64,000 nt of DNA from Enterobacter sp. RHBSTW-00994 (GCF_013782625.1 NZ_CP056199.1:1196588-1260587), one strand, 5' to 3'; shown: positions 17,643 through 27,046, numbered from the stretch's first letter. Made by a program: numbers and translations. Notes: generated from the letters alone by a model not told the origin.

Positions 17643-17998
17643 TATAAGTCTCCTAAATTGATTCGTTTTCCATTTTTATCAATATCGAATTGATGAACAT
17701 ATTTATGGCCATTTAAACCGTAGTGAATAACGTAAGTATACCCATCTTTCCATTTTATATCTAAACAGGTGTCAGGATAGGATTCTTTTAATTCTTCATA
17801 TCCAGAACCCGTTACTATGTTAATCTCATGTGCTTCACTCGAGTAAATAGTGTAATAGTTCAAAATATCATTTTTATTGATGCTAAAACAAATGTGATTG
17901 CCATTAATAAAAGTCAACCTTGTTTTGGGGGCTTGACTTCCCCCCGGGCAACCAGTTATTAGAATGCTCAGGGTAAGAATAATAAATATCTTTTTCAT
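17642..17998 (-). CDS. Putative T6SS immunity lipoprotein
   Basis: This 118-aa protein has a signal peptide ending in the lipobox LITGC, so Cys17 should be lipidated. The mature domain (about 100 aa) has two cysteines, HICFSIN and DTCLDIKW, that could form a disulfide in the periplasm. It resembles the small periplasmic lipoproteins annotated as T6SS immunity candidates. It is placed directly after the HExxH protein with a 4-bp overlap and before hcp, which supports an effector-neutralising role in the periplasm. Immunity function is inferred from context. Confidence 0.75.
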   Translation of the reverse strand: MKKIFIILTLSILITGCPGGSQAPKTRLTFINGNHICFSINKNDILNYYTIYSSEAHEINIVTGSGYEELKESYPDTCLDIKWKDGYTYVIHYGLNGHKYVHQFDIDKNGKRINLGDL

Positions 17999-18555
17999 CC
18001 TGGAAATCCTTTAAAGATGTTTTTATATTTTTTAAGAAGATAATATAGTGTTTCTTTAAGATATAAATCACGGTACTTCAATAAAATTTGATTGTTTTCT
18101 AAACCATTATATTTCAATAACCAATAGTCACTCACAATCGATGCCTGCTGCTCTAAGCTATAATGAAAAATATCTGCTTTATCTAAGTTATAAGAGTAAT
18201 CAGCAATACCCGAGAATAATCCCCTTGTTCTGACAAACATCCCTTTTTGTGTTTGCCAGACATGCATCATCTCATGCATAAATATGTGTTTCTTTGCCAG
18301 ATCTTCCTCTAACGAAAAATCAGGCGAATATGTGTCTTCTCGAAACCACATTTCCCCATTCGGACTCATTGCCACATTCACAGGCTGGAGATTAAAGGGG
18401 AGATAACTTTCCCTGTGCACCCACACCCGGTGATAACGGATGCTGTAACCGTAAAGCGTCTTTGCGAGAGCTATTTCTCCGATGGTGAGTTGTCGGATCC
18501 CACCAGGATTAATCGGTGTTCCCGATGTGGGCTGAATACGTTCATTAACGGGCAT
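17995..18555 (-). CDS. Putative T6SS effector with HExxH metallopeptidase motif
   Basis: This 186-aa protein contains HIFMHEMMHVWQ, a zinc-protease HExxH motif (His94, Glu95, His98), and a downstream Glu in HYSLEQQAS (about residue 135) as a candidate third ligand. There is no signal peptide, consistent with delivery by Hcp. The C-terminal 40 residues are Lys/Tyr/Leu-rich. Similar short HExxH proteins are found beside vgrG, hcp or rhs genes. The placement with a lipoprotein and Hcp gene supports an antibacterial effector acting in the periplasm. The target substrate (peptide, protein or peptidoglycan crosslink) is unknown. The coding sequence is AT-rich compared with neighbours. Confidence 0.75.
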   Translation of the reverse strand: MPVNERIQPTSGTPINPGGIRQLTIGEIALAKTLYGYSIRYHRVWVHRESYLPFNLQPVNVAMSPNGEMWFREDTYSPDFSLEEDLAKKHIFMHEMMHVWQTQKGMFVRTRGLFSGIADYSYNLDKADIFHYSLEQQASIVSDYWLLKYNGLENNQILLKYRDLYLKETLYYLLKKYKNIFKGFPG

Positions 18556-18671
18556 TCCAATTTCCTTTTATTTGATAAGGATATTGGTCGGAAATCATAC
18601 TCGTGCCCGAAAGAGAAAGAAGAAAGCACTTTTCCGAAAAATCGCGCCCTCGTGATCGCCGCTGACATAAC

Positions 18672-18690
18672 TTTAATGATAACTATTTTC
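18672..18690. promoter_or_regulatory. Fur box upstream of sitA
   Basis: TTTAATGATAACTATTTTC matches 14 of 19 positions of the Fur consensus GATAATGATAATCATTATC. It lies about 80 bp upstream of sitA, next to the MntR-type repeat, consistent with iron repression of the Mn/Fe importer. Confidence 0.7.
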
Positions 18691-18698
18691 ATTTGAAT

Positions 18699-18730
18699 AT
18701 AGCCTGTGCTATACAATATAGCACAGGCTA
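18699..18730. promoter_or_regulatory. Double MntR-type operator (perfect 14-bp inverted repeat)
   Basis: TAGCCTGTGCTATA (18700-18713) and TATAGCACAGGCTA (18717-18730) are perfect inverted copies with a 3-bp spacer. Each arm is itself an ATAGC-N4-GCTA(T/A) pseudo-palindrome, the core of known MntR boxes in E. coli and Salmonella. Manganese-dependent repression of sitABCD is expected. The arms could also form a strong hairpin in the 5' untranslated RNA. Confidence 0.75.
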
Positions 18731-18769
18731 ATTTTGCTTTTAATTTAACCATATCAGGAGACTTCTGCG

Positions 18770-19681
18770 ATGCAACCACTGCAAGGATTGAAGCGTCTTT
18801 TGCTCAGCGCGTTGTTAATGACCATGACCACCACGGGCGCGCTGGCGGCCGAAAAGTTCCAGGTCATCACAACTTTTACCGTCATTGCGGATATGGCGAA
18901 AAACGTGGCGGGAGAGGCCGCGGATGTCACCTCTATTACCAGGGCAGGCGCGGAAATTCATGAGTATCAGCCAACTCCGGGCGATATCAAACGCGCACAG
19001 AAAGCGCAGTTGATTCTGGCCAACGGTATGAATCTGGAGCTGTGGTTCCAGCGCTTTTATCAGCATCTCAACGGCGTGCCGGAAGTGATTGTCACGCAAG
19101 GCATCAGCCCGATGGGGATCAGCGAAGGGCCGTATAACGGCAAGCCTAACCCGCATGCGTGGATGTCTCCGGACAACGCGCTGATTTATGTCGATAACAT
19201 CCGCGATGCGCTGGTGAAGTATGACCCGACAAATGCGCAGACTTACCAGCGCAACGCCGAAATCTACAAGCAGAAAATTACCGCGACCCTCGACCCCCTG
19301 CGTAAACAGGTGGCAGAGATCCCGGCAGACAAGCGCTGGATGGTGACCAGTGAAGGCGCATTCTCCTACCTGGCGCGGGATTTAGGGCTGAAAGAGCTTT
19401 ATCTGTGGCCGATAAATGCCGATCAGCAGGGTACACCGCAGCAGGTACGCAAGGTTATTGACCTGGTGAAAAAACATCAGATACCGGCCGTGTTCAGTGA
19501 AAGTACCGTGTCCGATAAACCTGCTCGTCAGGTGGCACGCGAGACGGATACGCACTACGGTGGCGTGCTATACGTGGACTCCCTGAGTGCAGAAAACGGA
19601 CCCGTGCCAACCTATATCGATCTGCTTAACGTCACGACCCGCACGCTGGTGCAGGGGATCCGTGACGGCATGAAGGAGTAA
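18770..19681 (+). CDS. sitA: SitA, periplasmic Mn2+/Fe2+-binding protein
   Basis: A cluster A-I metal receptor (303 aa) of the SitABCD importer. The signal peptide (to about residue 27, GALAAEKF) leads into [22 protein letters not shown]. Metal ligands are visible in [17 protein letters not shown] (His), [13 protein letters not shown] (His), [16 protein letters not shown] (Glu) and the late [10 protein letters not shown] (Asp). An AGGAG site precedes the ATG. It is the first gene of sitABCD, behind Fur- and MntR-like operators, and hands manganese or ferrous iron to SitCD in the inner membrane. Confidence 0.95.
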   Translation: MQPLQGLKRLLLSALLMTMTTTGALAAEKFQVITTFTVIADMAKNVAGEAADVTSITRAGAEIHEYQPTPGDIKRAQKAQLILANGMNLELWFQRFYQHLNGVPEVIVTQGISPMGISEGPYNGKPNPHAWMSPDNALIYVDNIRDALVKYDPTNAQTYQRNAEIYKQKITATLDPLRKQVAEIPADKRWMVTSEGAFSYLARDLGLKELYLWPINADQQGTPQQVRKVIDLVKKHQIPAVFSESTVSDKPARQVARETDTHYGGVLYVDSLSAENGPVPTYIDLLNVTTRTLVQGIRDGMKE

Positions 19682-19683
19682 CC

Positions 19684-20505
19684 ATGCACAAGGGGATTGT
19701 GGTAACCGATGTGACCGTGACCTATCGCAACGGTCACACGGCGTTGCGCGATGCTTCGTTCAGCGTGCCGGGTGGCTCGATTGCCGCCCTGGTGGGAGTA
19801 AACGGTTCCGGCAAGTCCACGCTGTTTAAAGCGGTGATGGGGTTTGTGCGAGCGGCAAGTGGTCGTATCACCATTCTGGGGATGCCTCCCCAACGCGCGC
19901 TGCGCCAGAACCTGGTCGCCTACGTGCCGCAATCGGAAGAGGTTGACTGGTCGTTTCCGGTGCTGGTTGAAGATGTGGTGATGATGGGGCGCTACGGACA
20001 TATGGGTTTTTTGCGTCGACCTAAAGAGAACGATCGCCGTATCGTGACCGAGGCTCTGAGGCGTGTGGATATGCTCGAGTTGCGCCACCGGCAGATAGGC
20101 GAACTGTCTGGCGGGCAGAAGAAGCGTATTTTTCTGGCGCGGGCGATTGCCCAGCAGGGCGAGGTGATCCTGCTCGATGAGCCGTTTACCGGTGTGGATG
20201 TTAAAACCGAAGCCAGAATTATCAGCCTGTTACGCGAGCTGCGTGACGAGGGTAAAACCATGCTGGTCTCGACCCACAACCTGGGCTCGGTCACGGAGTT
20301 TTGCGATTACACGGTCATGGTCAAAGGTACTGTTCTGGCGAGCGGCCCAACGGAGAGCACCTTTACGGCCGAAAACCTGGAGCGCGCCTTCAGCGGCGTG
20401 CTGCGCCACGTGGTGCTCAGTGGCTCTGAAGACCGCATCATTACCGACGACGAGCGACCTTTCGTGATGCACCGTCAGCCGGACGCCGGGCGGGGGGCAA
20501 AATGA
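19684..20505 (+). CDS. sitB: SitB, Mn2+/Fe2+ ABC transporter ATPase
   Basis: A 273-aa cytoplasmic ATPase. Walker [11 protein letters not shown]-loop in [15 protein letters not shown], signature LSGGQKKR, Walker [13 protein letters not shown] and switch His in VSTHNLGS are all present; the VDWSFP segment is typical of the manganese/zinc subfamily. It starts 2 bp after sitA and overlaps sitC by 4 bp. Confidence 0.95.
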   Translation: MHKGIVVTDVTVTYRNGHTALRDASFSVPGGSIAALVGVNGSGKSTLFKAVMGFVRAASGRITILGMPPQRALRQNLVAYVPQSEEVDWSFPVLVEDVVMMGRYGHMGFLRRPKENDRRIVTEALRRVDMLELRHRQIGELSGGQKKRIFLARAIAQQGEVILLDEPFTGVDVKTEARIISLLRELRDEGKTMLVSTHNLGSVTEFCDYTVMVKGTVLASGPTESTFTAENLERAFSGVLRHVVLSGSEDRIITDDERPFVMHRQPDAGRGAK

Positions 20506-21359
20506 ACGCACTTCTCGAACCCTTCAGCTATGAGTACATGCTCAACGCGATGTGGGTCTCGGCGATGGTGGGGGGACTGTGCGCCTTTCTCTCATGCTAT
20601 TTGATGCTTAAAGGCTGGTCGCTGATTGGCGATGCGCTCTCGCACTCGATCGTACCTGGTGTGGCGGGGGCCTATATGCTCGGTCTGCCGTTCTCGCTCG
20701 GGGCGTTTTTATCGGGTGGGCTGGCAGCAGGCAGTATGCTGTTTCTTAATCAGCGTAGTCGCCTGAAAGAAGACGCCATTATCGGACTGATCTTCTCCTC
20801 CTTTTTTGGCCTGGGGCTGTTTATGGTCTCGCTTAACCCGACATCGGTGAATATTCAGACCATCGTGCTGGGTAATATTCTGGCGATTGCCCCGGAAGAT
20901 ATTGTCCAGCTAACGATTATCGGCGTGGTTTCTATCCTTATCCTGCTGGTTAAATGGAAGGATCTGATGGTGACCTTTTTTGACGAGAACCATGCCCGTG
21001 CCATCGGCTTACGCCCTGAGCGTCTGAAGATCCTCTTCTTCACGCTGTTGGCGGTCTCCACGGTGGCGGCGCTGCAAACCGTCGGTGCTTTTCTGGTTAT
21101 CTGTCTGGTCGTGACGCCCGGCGCGACCGCATGGCTGCTCACCGATCGCTTCCCGCGGCTATTGATGATTGCGGTGGCGATTGGCAGTATCACCAGCTTC
21201 CTCGGGGCGTGGGCCAGCTATTATCTGGACGGTGCAACCGGGGGCATTATCGTGGTTGCGCAGACGTTGCTGTTCTTACTGGCGTTTGTGTTTGCGCCGA
21301 CGCACGGCCTGCTGGCCAGCCGCCGCCGGGCGCGTCATGCGCGGGAGGTGCAGGAATGA
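20502..21359 (+). CDS. sitC: SitC, Mn2+/Fe2+ ABC transporter permease
   Basis: An ABC-3 family inner-membrane permease of 285 aa with about eight membrane helices. [34 protein letters not shown] is the conserved segment of this family, and [39 protein letters not shown] the second. It overlaps sitB and sitD by 4 bp each, so the four genes are translationally coupled. Confidence 0.95.
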   Translation: MNALLEPFSYEYMLNAMWVSAMVGGLCAFLSCYLMLKGWSLIGDALSHSIVPGVAGAYMLGLPFSLGAFLSGGLAAGSMLFLNQRSRLKEDAIIGLIFSSFFGLGLFMVSLNPTSVNIQTIVLGNILAIAPEDIVQLTIIGVVSILILLVKWKDLMVTFFDENHARAIGLRPERLKILFFTLLAVSTVAALQTVGAFLVICLVVTPGATAWLLTDRFPRLLMIAVAIGSITSFLGAWASYYLDGATGGIIVVAQTLLFLLAFVFAPTHGLLASRRRARHAREVQE

Positions 21360-22198
21360 TGACGTTGCTCCTTGAACCCTTCCAGTTTGCGTTTATGAAC
21401 AACGCGCTGCTGATTGCGTTGCTGGTGGCTGTACCTTGTGCGTTGTTGTCCGTTTTTCTGGTGCTGAAAGGGTGGGCATTGATGGGCGACGCGATGAGCC
21501 ACGCAGTTTTTCCCGGCGTTGTACTTGCCTGGATGTTGAACCTGCCGCTGGCGCTGGGCGCCTTTGTCGCCGGTCTGTTTTGTGCCGTCGCCACCGGATA
21601 CCTGAAAGACAACAGCCGGATCAAGCAAGATACCGTCATGGGGATCGTCTTTTCCGGCATGTTCGCAGCCGGGCTGATCCTCTATATTGCCGTCAAACCC
21701 GAGGTGCATCTTGACCACATTCTGTTCGGCGACATGCTGGGCATTAACGGGAGCGATATTCTGCAAAGCGGTATCGTCGCCGGGGGAATTGCGCTGATGA
21801 TTGCTGTGAAGTGGCGTGATTTTTTGCTGTTCTGTTTTGACTATCAGCAGGCACAGGCGAGCGGCTTGCGCACCCGCTGGTTGCATTACGGTTTGTTGTG
21901 CATGGTCTCGCTGACCATTGTGGCGACGCTAAAGGCGGTGGGGATTATTCTGTCCATTTCACTGCTGATTGCTCCCGGCGCCATCGCGGTGCTGATGACC
22001 CGACGTTTCCACATGGCGTTGCTGGTCGCGGTGGCCATCTCGGTACTGGTCTCGGTGAGCGGCGTCTATCTGTCGTTTTATCTCGACAGCGCACCCGCAC
22101 CGACCATTGTGGTGCTGTTTGCCCTGATGTTCATTATCACCTTCGCGGTGACCAGCGTGAATGCGAGGCGAAGAGAGAGGGTTAGCGTGGCGAGCTGA
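21356..22198 (+). CDS. sitD: SitD, Mn2+/Fe2+ ABC transporter permease
   Basis: The second permease of the system (280 aa), a paralogue of SitC: LKGWALMGDAMSHAVFPGVVLAWMLNLPLALGAF corresponds to the same core segment. The frame is open far upstream inside sitC, but the ATG at 21356 is the real start because it overlaps the sitC stop by 4 bp, has GGAGG upstream, and the N terminus [18 protein letters not shown] parallels SitC. The C terminus ends in a basic tail. Confidence 0.94.
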   Translation: MMTLLLEPFQFAFMNNALLIALLVAVPCALLSVFLVLKGWALMGDAMSHAVFPGVVLAWMLNLPLALGAFVAGLFCAVATGYLKDNSRIKQDTVMGIVFSGMFAAGLILYIAVKPEVHLDHILFGDMLGINGSDILQSGIVAGGIALMIAVKWRDFLLFCFDYQQAQASGLRTRWLHYGLLCMVSLTIVATLKAVGIILSISLLIAPGAIAVLMTRRFHMALLVAVAISVLVSVSGVYLSFYLDSAPAPTIVVLFALMFIITFAVTSVNARRRERVSVAS

Positions 22199-22247
22199 TG
22201 CCTTTACCCCGAACCCTGTATCCAACGTAAGCGAGAACAAACGTTAA

Positions 22248-22271
22248 AAATGGCAACGCCCGTTGCCATTT
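22248..22271. terminator. Bidirectional hairpin between sitD and the kinase gene
   Basis: AAATGGCAACG (22248-22258), CC, CGTTGCCATTT (22261-22271): a perfect 11-bp stem flanked by A-rich and T-rich sides. It lies between two convergent genes, 5 nt from the kinase stop codon, so it can end both transcripts. Confidence 0.75.
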
Positions 22272-22276
22272 CGCGT

Positions 22277-23776
22277 TTACCTCCGCGCCAACTCCACCGC
22301 GTGCTGCCACTCCAGCCATCGCTTCTGCAACCGTTTATGCCGCGCCATATCCGGCATGAACGTGACATGTTCCGGCAGATATGGGCGAAGCTGTGCAACG
22401 GTGAGATTCGACAATGCCTTACGCGCCAGCAAAGCAGCGCCGCTGGCGGAAAGCTCTGCCACGTCGCTGCGCATCACCGGACAACCCAGCAGATCGGCCT
22501 GATACTGCATCAGCCAGTCATTTTGGGTTGGCCCGCCGTCGACCATCAGCGCATTGAGTGTAAAGCCCTGGTGGGCGCGCATGGCGGTGACCACATCGGC
22601 AATCTGATAGGTGATGGACTCCAGCGCGGCGCGGATCAGGTGTGCGCGTTTCACGCCACGGCTTAACCCGTGGATCAACCCACGCGCATTTTCATCCCAC
22701 CAGGGGGCGCCCATGCCGGTTAATGCCGGAACGAAAAAGACGCCCAGCGTGGACTCTACCGAACGCGGCAGGGTATTCAGTGCCTGCGCCAGTTCGTCCG
22801 GGGGAAGCTCGCTCAGACCGGTGCTGTCCGCCATCCAGGCGACTGCATCCCCGGTATGGGGAATATTGCCTTCCAGACCATAGACCAGCGTGTCGCCATC
22901 GTGCCAGGCTACGGTGGTCGCCAGTGCGCTAACGTTACACTCTGCTGAACTCACGGGGGCCATCACTGATGAACCCGTTCCGTAGGTCGCCTTTACGCAG
23001 CCTTCAGCCCCCAGCCCGTGTGCGAACAACGCGGCGTGAGAATCGCCGATCATGGCCATTACGGGGATCCCCGCCGGGATCGACGTCAGCCCCCGCGTTG
23101 AGCCAAACAGGCCACTCGACGGTTTGATGGCTGGCAGGGCTTCCCGCGGAATGCCGAACAGCGCGAGCATATCGTTATCCCAGTCGGCGGTTTGCAGGTT
23201 CAGCAACTGGGTGCGTGCCGCGTTGGTGTCGTCGCAGGAAAAGCTTTCCCCTTGCGTTAACTGCCAAAGAAGCCAGCTATCCACTGTGCCGAGACAGATT
23301 TCACCGCGTCCGGCGAGGGCAAAACCATCCGGTGTGTTCTCCAGTAGCCAGCGCATTTTTGAGGCGGAAAAAAGCGGCGCGACCGGCAACCCGGTAATCG
23401 CTTTGATCTGCGGTTCATGACCGTTTTCGCGCAGCGCGTGGCAAAACGATGCCGTGCGGGAACATTGCCAGCTCAGGGCCGGAGCAATGGGTTTTCCCGT
23501 TGTCCGATACCATCCCACCACAGTTTCACGCTGATTGCTGATCGCCAGTGCCGCCACGCGTTGCGCTCCAACGGCGGCAATGACACGGGCGATAACGTCC
23601 AGCGAGGCGGCCAGCAACAGTTCTGCCGACTGTTCCACCCAGCCTTCGCGTGGCGTCTCGATATTCAACGCGCGTGAGACGCTGGCAACCACCTGTCCGT
23701 TGCCATCAAAAGCAACGGCTTTGGCGTTAGTTGTGCCCTCGTCGAGGGCAATAATAATATCCTTGTTCACCGACAT
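22277..23776 (-). CDS. FGGY-family carbohydrate kinase (candidate apulose/pentulose kinase)
   Basis: This 499-aa sugar kinase phosphorylates a ketose, judging by its neighbours. The N-terminal phosphate motif IIIALDEGTTNAKAVAFD, the central ATYGTGSSVMAP and the C-terminal DGGPTQNDWLMQYQADLLG with SASGAALLA are the FGGY landmarks. GGAGG precedes the ATG. It is the last gene of the operon transketolase A, transketolase B, isomerase, kinase. The logic is isomerase (aldose to ketose), kinase (ketose phosphate), then transketolase. D-apulose, as in the transketolase route of D-apiose use, is my best guess; glycerol kinase proper is unlikely in this context. No gene symbol is assigned because the substrate is not proven. 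Confidence 0.88.
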   Translation of the reverse strand: MSVNKDIIIALDEGTTNAKAVAFDGNGQVVASVSRALNIETPREGWVEQSAELLLAASLDVIARVIAAVGAQRVAALAISNQRETVVGWYRTTGKPIAPALSWQCSRTASFCHALRENGHEPQIKAITGLPVAPLFSASKMRWLLENTPDGFALAGRGEICLGTVDSWLLWQLTQGESFSCDDTNAARTQLLNLQTADWDNDMLALFGIPREALPAIKPSSGLFGSTRGLTSIPAGIPVMAMIGDSHAALFAHGLGAEGCVKATYGTGSSVMAPVSSAECNVSALATTVAWHDGDTLVYGLEGNIPHTGDAVAWMADSTGLSELPPDELAQALNTLPRSVESTLGVFFVPALTGMGAPWWDENARGLIHGLSRGVKRAHLIRAALESITYQIADVVTAMRAHQGFTLNALMVDGGPTQNDWLMQYQADLLGCPVMRSDVAELSASGAALLARKALSNLTVAQLRPYLPEHVTFMPDMARHKRLQKRWLEWQHAVELARR

Positions 23777-23790
23777 AGCGGCCTCCGGCC

Positions 23791-25209
23791 TTACTGGTGG
23801 AGATAGGTCGACACGCCAAGATAGCGGGTGAACGCTTCGTTGAGGATCGCCGCACTGGATGAGTGATTCATCGCCACGTGATGCTCAAACCCGTTGCGGC
23901 AGATCCACGACAGCAGGTTCTCCAGATGTGGAACCTGGATCACCGCGCGACAGCCCACTGTATCCAGTGCATCGTTAACCGATTGCCCTTCGCCCACATA
24001 CGCTTTGATTTCTCCCGTAAGGTCATCCGTACTCAGGCGGAAGTAGGTCAGTGGGCCGCTTTTCAGTCGGCCATGGACCGCGCCGCAGGTGTTCTCTTTG
24101 CCAACGGTTGTACCGATGATGTCGGCCGTGCCCATGTGCGGGGTTTCAAGGCTGGCGGCGGCAAAGTTACCGCAGTGGAACAGCACACACTTGTCACGGT
24201 CATCGCCAAAGTTGTTATTCCAGTCAGCAATGGAGGCGGGGTTAAGGTTGCTGCTGGCAAGGGCGTACATGGAAAGCGCACCCATCACGTCCACTTCACA
24301 GGCGCTTGGCATCAGCTGACCGGACATTACGCTCATAATCGAACAGACGTTTATGCCTAAATTCTCCTGCAACGATGTCCAGCACTGAATGGCTGTGGTA
24401 TCGATGTCGTTAGCGACGATCCATTCGCTCAGCACCACAAAGAGTTTTGCCATTGTCACCAGCTTGTCTGCCGGAATACCGCTGGCATCGGCATTGTCGA
24501 GCAGCAGGCGGCGCTTTTCATCGACACGGATATCGTCGTCCCGCAGCAGTTTAATGCGGGTAAAGACTTCAGAAAGATCCAGCGTTTCAACGGCAATGCC
24601 CAGTCGTTCCAGCAGTTTTTCGCTGTAACGGACCGTGTTAAAGCCCGCCGGACGTGCGCCAATCGCGCCAACGCGTACACCACGCATGCTACTTACCACG
24701 CGACAGATTTGCTCGAAGCGACGCAGATCCTGTTCAAACACCTCGCCGCTAAGGGCGCACACATGCTGGGTAGTGAGCGTAAAGGGAATGCCATACTGAC
24801 GCAGGTTGTTACACAGTGAGATCTTGCCGCAGAAGCTGTCGCGGCGGGTGGCGAGCCCCATTTTGTCAAGGTTATCTTCTTCGGCCTGTACCAGCACCGG
24901 CACGTTCAGGCCAGAAAGGCGCAGGGTTTCGGCGATCGCTTTTTCGTCGCCAAAGTTAGGCAGCAAAACCACAACGCCGTGGATCGTATCGCGATGGGCG
25001 CGGAACAGATCGGCACAGGTTTTGGCATCCTGACGAGTTTCGACGCCGCCCAGTTCAGTCTGGCCCGGGTCGAGCATCAGAGTGTTGATACCCAGACGGT
25101 CGAACAATGCGATTGCCTGTTCACGTGCTTCTGCAACCAGGTAGCTGGGGAAAAATCCCCGGTTGCCAATGATCACGCCCATGGTGAGTTGTTGAGGAAT
25201 TCGGGACAT
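23791..25209 (-). CDS. L-fucose/L-arabinose isomerase-family protein
   Basis: This 472-aa protein has an N-terminal Rossmann-like region (MGVIIGNRGFFPSYLVAEAREQAI) and a FucI/AraA-type C-terminal domain. Candidate Mn2+ and substrate-binding residues occur in CWTSLQENLGINVCSIMSVM, SACEVDVMGALSMYAL and FHCGNFAAASL. It is likely an aldose-ketose isomerase for the sugar imported by the linked transporter. GGAGAG precedes the ATG; it lies 14 bp before the kinase and 33 bp after the transketolase subunit. A D-apiose isomerase role fits the gene set, but arabinose, fucose or another pentose cannot be excluded by sequence reading. Confidence 0.85.
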   Translation of the reverse strand: MSRIPQQLTMGVIIGNRGFFPSYLVAEAREQAIALFDRLGINTLMLDPGQTELGGVETRQDAKTCADLFRAHRDTIHGVVVLLPNFGDEKAIAETLRLSGLNVPVLVQAEEDNLDKMGLATRRDSFCGKISLCNNLRQYGIPFTLTTQHVCALSGEVFEQDLRRFEQICRVVSSMRGVRVGAIGARPAGFNTVRYSEKLLERLGIAVETLDLSEVFTRIKLLRDDDIRVDEKRRLLLDNADASGIPADKLVTMAKLFVVLSEWIVANDIDTTAIQCWTSLQENLGINVCSIMSVMSGQLMPSACEVDVMGALSMYALASSNLNPASIADWNNNFGDDRDKCVLFHCGNFAAASLETPHMGTADIIGTTVGKENTCGAVHGRLKSGPLTYFRLSTDDLTGEIKAYVGEGQSVNDALDTVGCRAVIQVPHLENLLSWICRNGFEHHVAMNHSSSAAILNEAFTRYLGVSTYLHQ

Positions 25210-25242
25210 TGCGTACTCTCCAGTAAGATGTTCTTTTTATTT

Positions 25243-26193
25243 TCAGGAAGCCTGTTTTACGTGCAGTTCTCTGGCGTGTTTGATCACGCCCGCTGCATCT
25301 ATTTCGTGGCACGCGCGCGTGGAGGCGCGGTCGGCCGCAATGGCGTATTGTCCGTCAGGGATGCCCAGGCGACGTAACGGGATCGCACACCCGGCTTCGG
25401 CCAGTACTTCAGCCACCAGGCTGCCCACACCGCCGTTGACGTTGTGCTCTTCGACGGTGACGACTGCTTCGCACGGTTTGATGGCCGCCAGCAACGCTTT
25501 GGTATCACAAGGACGAATAGATGGAACACTGATAACAGTGGCGTCAATACCTTCCTCAGCGAGTTGTGCGGCGGCTTCCACTATTTCATGTACGGTCGAA
25601 CCCATTGCAACCAGGGCTACGTCCTGCCCCGCACGCAGCACATCAATGTTGCCAGGTGCAAAACGATAGGTTTCGTCATGCAGTTCCGGCAGGGCTTTGC
25701 CGTCAAGACGAATATAAACAGGGCCGATATGGGCAAGGGCGTAGTCGATGATCTGGCGGCATTCTGCCGGGCTGGACGGTGCATAAATTTCGATGTTGCC
25801 AAAGCCGCGCATGATGGCGATATCGTCAATACTGTGGTGTGTACTGGCGAGCGGGCCGTAGCTCGCTCCGGCGTTCAGGCCAAAGAGCTTGACGTTGGTG
25901 TTGTTGTAGCAGATATCGACTTTAATCTGCTCATTGGCGCGTGAAATCAAAAAGGGGGCGGCATTACAGGTGACAGCCACTTTGCCGCCGATTGCCAGCC
26001 CGGCGGCCGCGCCAACCAGCGTTTGCTCGGCGATCCCAACGTTTACCAGTCTGCCTGGGAAGCGCGTAATAAACGGCGAGATTTTGGCTGTGGAGGTGGA
26101 GTCTGCTACCACCGGAACCAGATCCACGCCTCTGTCGACTGCATCAATAAAGGCATCCACCATCACGGTAGCGAGATGTTCACTATTATTCAT
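25243..26193 (-). CDS. Transketolase C-terminal subunit (split enzyme)
   Basis: A 316-aa protein covering the pyrimidine-binding (transket_pyr) and C-terminal domains of transketolase. The conserved Glu that activates thiamine diphosphate is in GRLVNVGIAEQTLVGAAAGLAI. The C-terminal domain includes VALVAMGSTVHEIVEAAAQLAEEGIDATVISVPSIRP and VVTVEEHNVNGGVGSLVAEVLAEAG. It works with the N-terminal subunit encoded just upstream, with an 8-bp overlap. Split transketolases occur in dedicated sugar pathways, including apulose-4-phosphate transketolase, which my memory of that family resembles. Confidence 0.9.
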   Translation of the reverse strand: MNNSEHLATVMVDAFIDAVDRGVDLVPVVADSTSTAKISPFITRFPGRLVNVGIAEQTLVGAAAGLAIGGKVAVTCNAAPFLISRANEQIKVDICYNNTNVKLFGLNAGASYGPLASTHHSIDDIAIMRGFGNIEIYAPSSPAECRQIIDYALAHIGPVYIRLDGKALPELHDETYRFAPGNIDVLRAGQDVALVAMGSTVHEIVEAAAQLAEEGIDATVISVPSIRPCDTKALLAAIKPCEAVVTVEEHNVNGGVGSLVAEVLAEAGCAIPLRRLGIPDGQYAIAADRASTRACHEIDAAGVIKHARELHVKQAS

Positions 26194-27016
26194 CTTTCAG
26201 TTCCTCCAGTGCCAGTTCAACTTCTTCGCCTTTAGGCACGCGGTGATGCCACTCCGGGCGACCCTGAATAAAGGAGATCCCCGCGCCTTTGGTGGTGTGG
26301 GCAATCACCACATGCGGTTTGCCGTTTGGCTGTAAGCCTTCCAGCGTGGCGACCACATCAGCCATGTCATTGCCCCGGCATTCAGTGACATCCATACCAA
26401 ATGCACACCATTTCTCATCCAGCGGATCGGTATTGAGGATCTCTTTTGTGGAGCCCGCGAGCTGTAGGTTGTTTTTGTCGTTGATGATGACCAGGTTATC
26501 CAACTGATAGTGGGCGGCAACCAGCGCGGCCTCCCAGTTACTGCCTTCTGCCAGCTCACCATCGCCAGTGACTACAAAGACGCGGCGTTTGCTGTTATTG
26601 CGTTTCGCCGCCAGCGCAATTCCGACCGCCACCGGCAGGCCGTGACCAAGCGCACCGGTATTCAGTTCAATACCCGGTGTTTTGTGTTTCACCGGATGTC
26701 CCGGCAGGTGAGAATCGGCGTGTTGATAGGTGGCAAGCCAGTCCAGTGGGATAAAACCGGCTTCTGCGAGGACGCAGTAATAGCCGCCAACGGCATGACC
26801 TTTGGACTGGATATAGATATCGCGTTCCTCGCTGTCTTTCAGCTGTGGCGAGCAGTGGAGAATGCGGAAGTAAAGTGCCGTGAGCAGTTCGACCTGAGAG
26901 AGATCGGCCCCTGTATGGCCGCCTGCGGGGCTTTCAGCATTCAGCACGATGATCCGACGGCGAATCGAGCGGGCTTTCTTTTCGAGCTCTGCGATGGAGA
27001 GCGAAAATGGATTCAT
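26186..27016 (-). CDS. Transketolase N-terminal subunit (split enzyme)
   Basis: A 276-aa thiamine diphosphate-binding subunit. The ThDP motif VTGDGELAEGSNWEAALVAAHYQLDNLVIINDKNN (GDG to NN) is intact, as are SPAGGHTGADLSQVE, the SKGHAVGGYYCVLAEAG substrate loop, LPGHPVKHKTPGIELNTGALGHGLPVAVG and TKGAGISF. AGGAGGTG stands before the ATG. It is the first gene of the four-gene catabolic operon and divergent from a SorC-family regulator. It should transfer a two-carbon unit from the phosphorylated ketose to glyceraldehyde 3-phosphate. Confidence 0.92.
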   Translation of the reverse strand: MNPFSLSIAELEKKARSIRRRIIVLNAESPAGGHTGADLSQVELLTALYFRILHCSPQLKDSEERDIYIQSKGHAVGGYYCVLAEAGFIPLDWLATYQHADSHLPGHPVKHKTPGIELNTGALGHGLPVAVGIALAAKRNNSKRRVFVVTGDGELAEGSNWEAALVAAHYQLDNLVIINDKNNLQLAGSTKEILNTDPLDEKWCAFGMDVTECRGNDMADVVATLEGLQPNGKPHVVIAHTTKGAGISFIQGRPEWHHRVPKGEEVELALEELKDE

Positions 27017-27046
27017 AAAACACCTCCTGAATTTATAGTCTGTAAT

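Noticed and set aside
21131-21355. Longer N terminus for sitD
   Set aside because: It lies wholly inside sitC in another frame; the coupled ATG at 21356 with GGAGG gives the usual SitD length.
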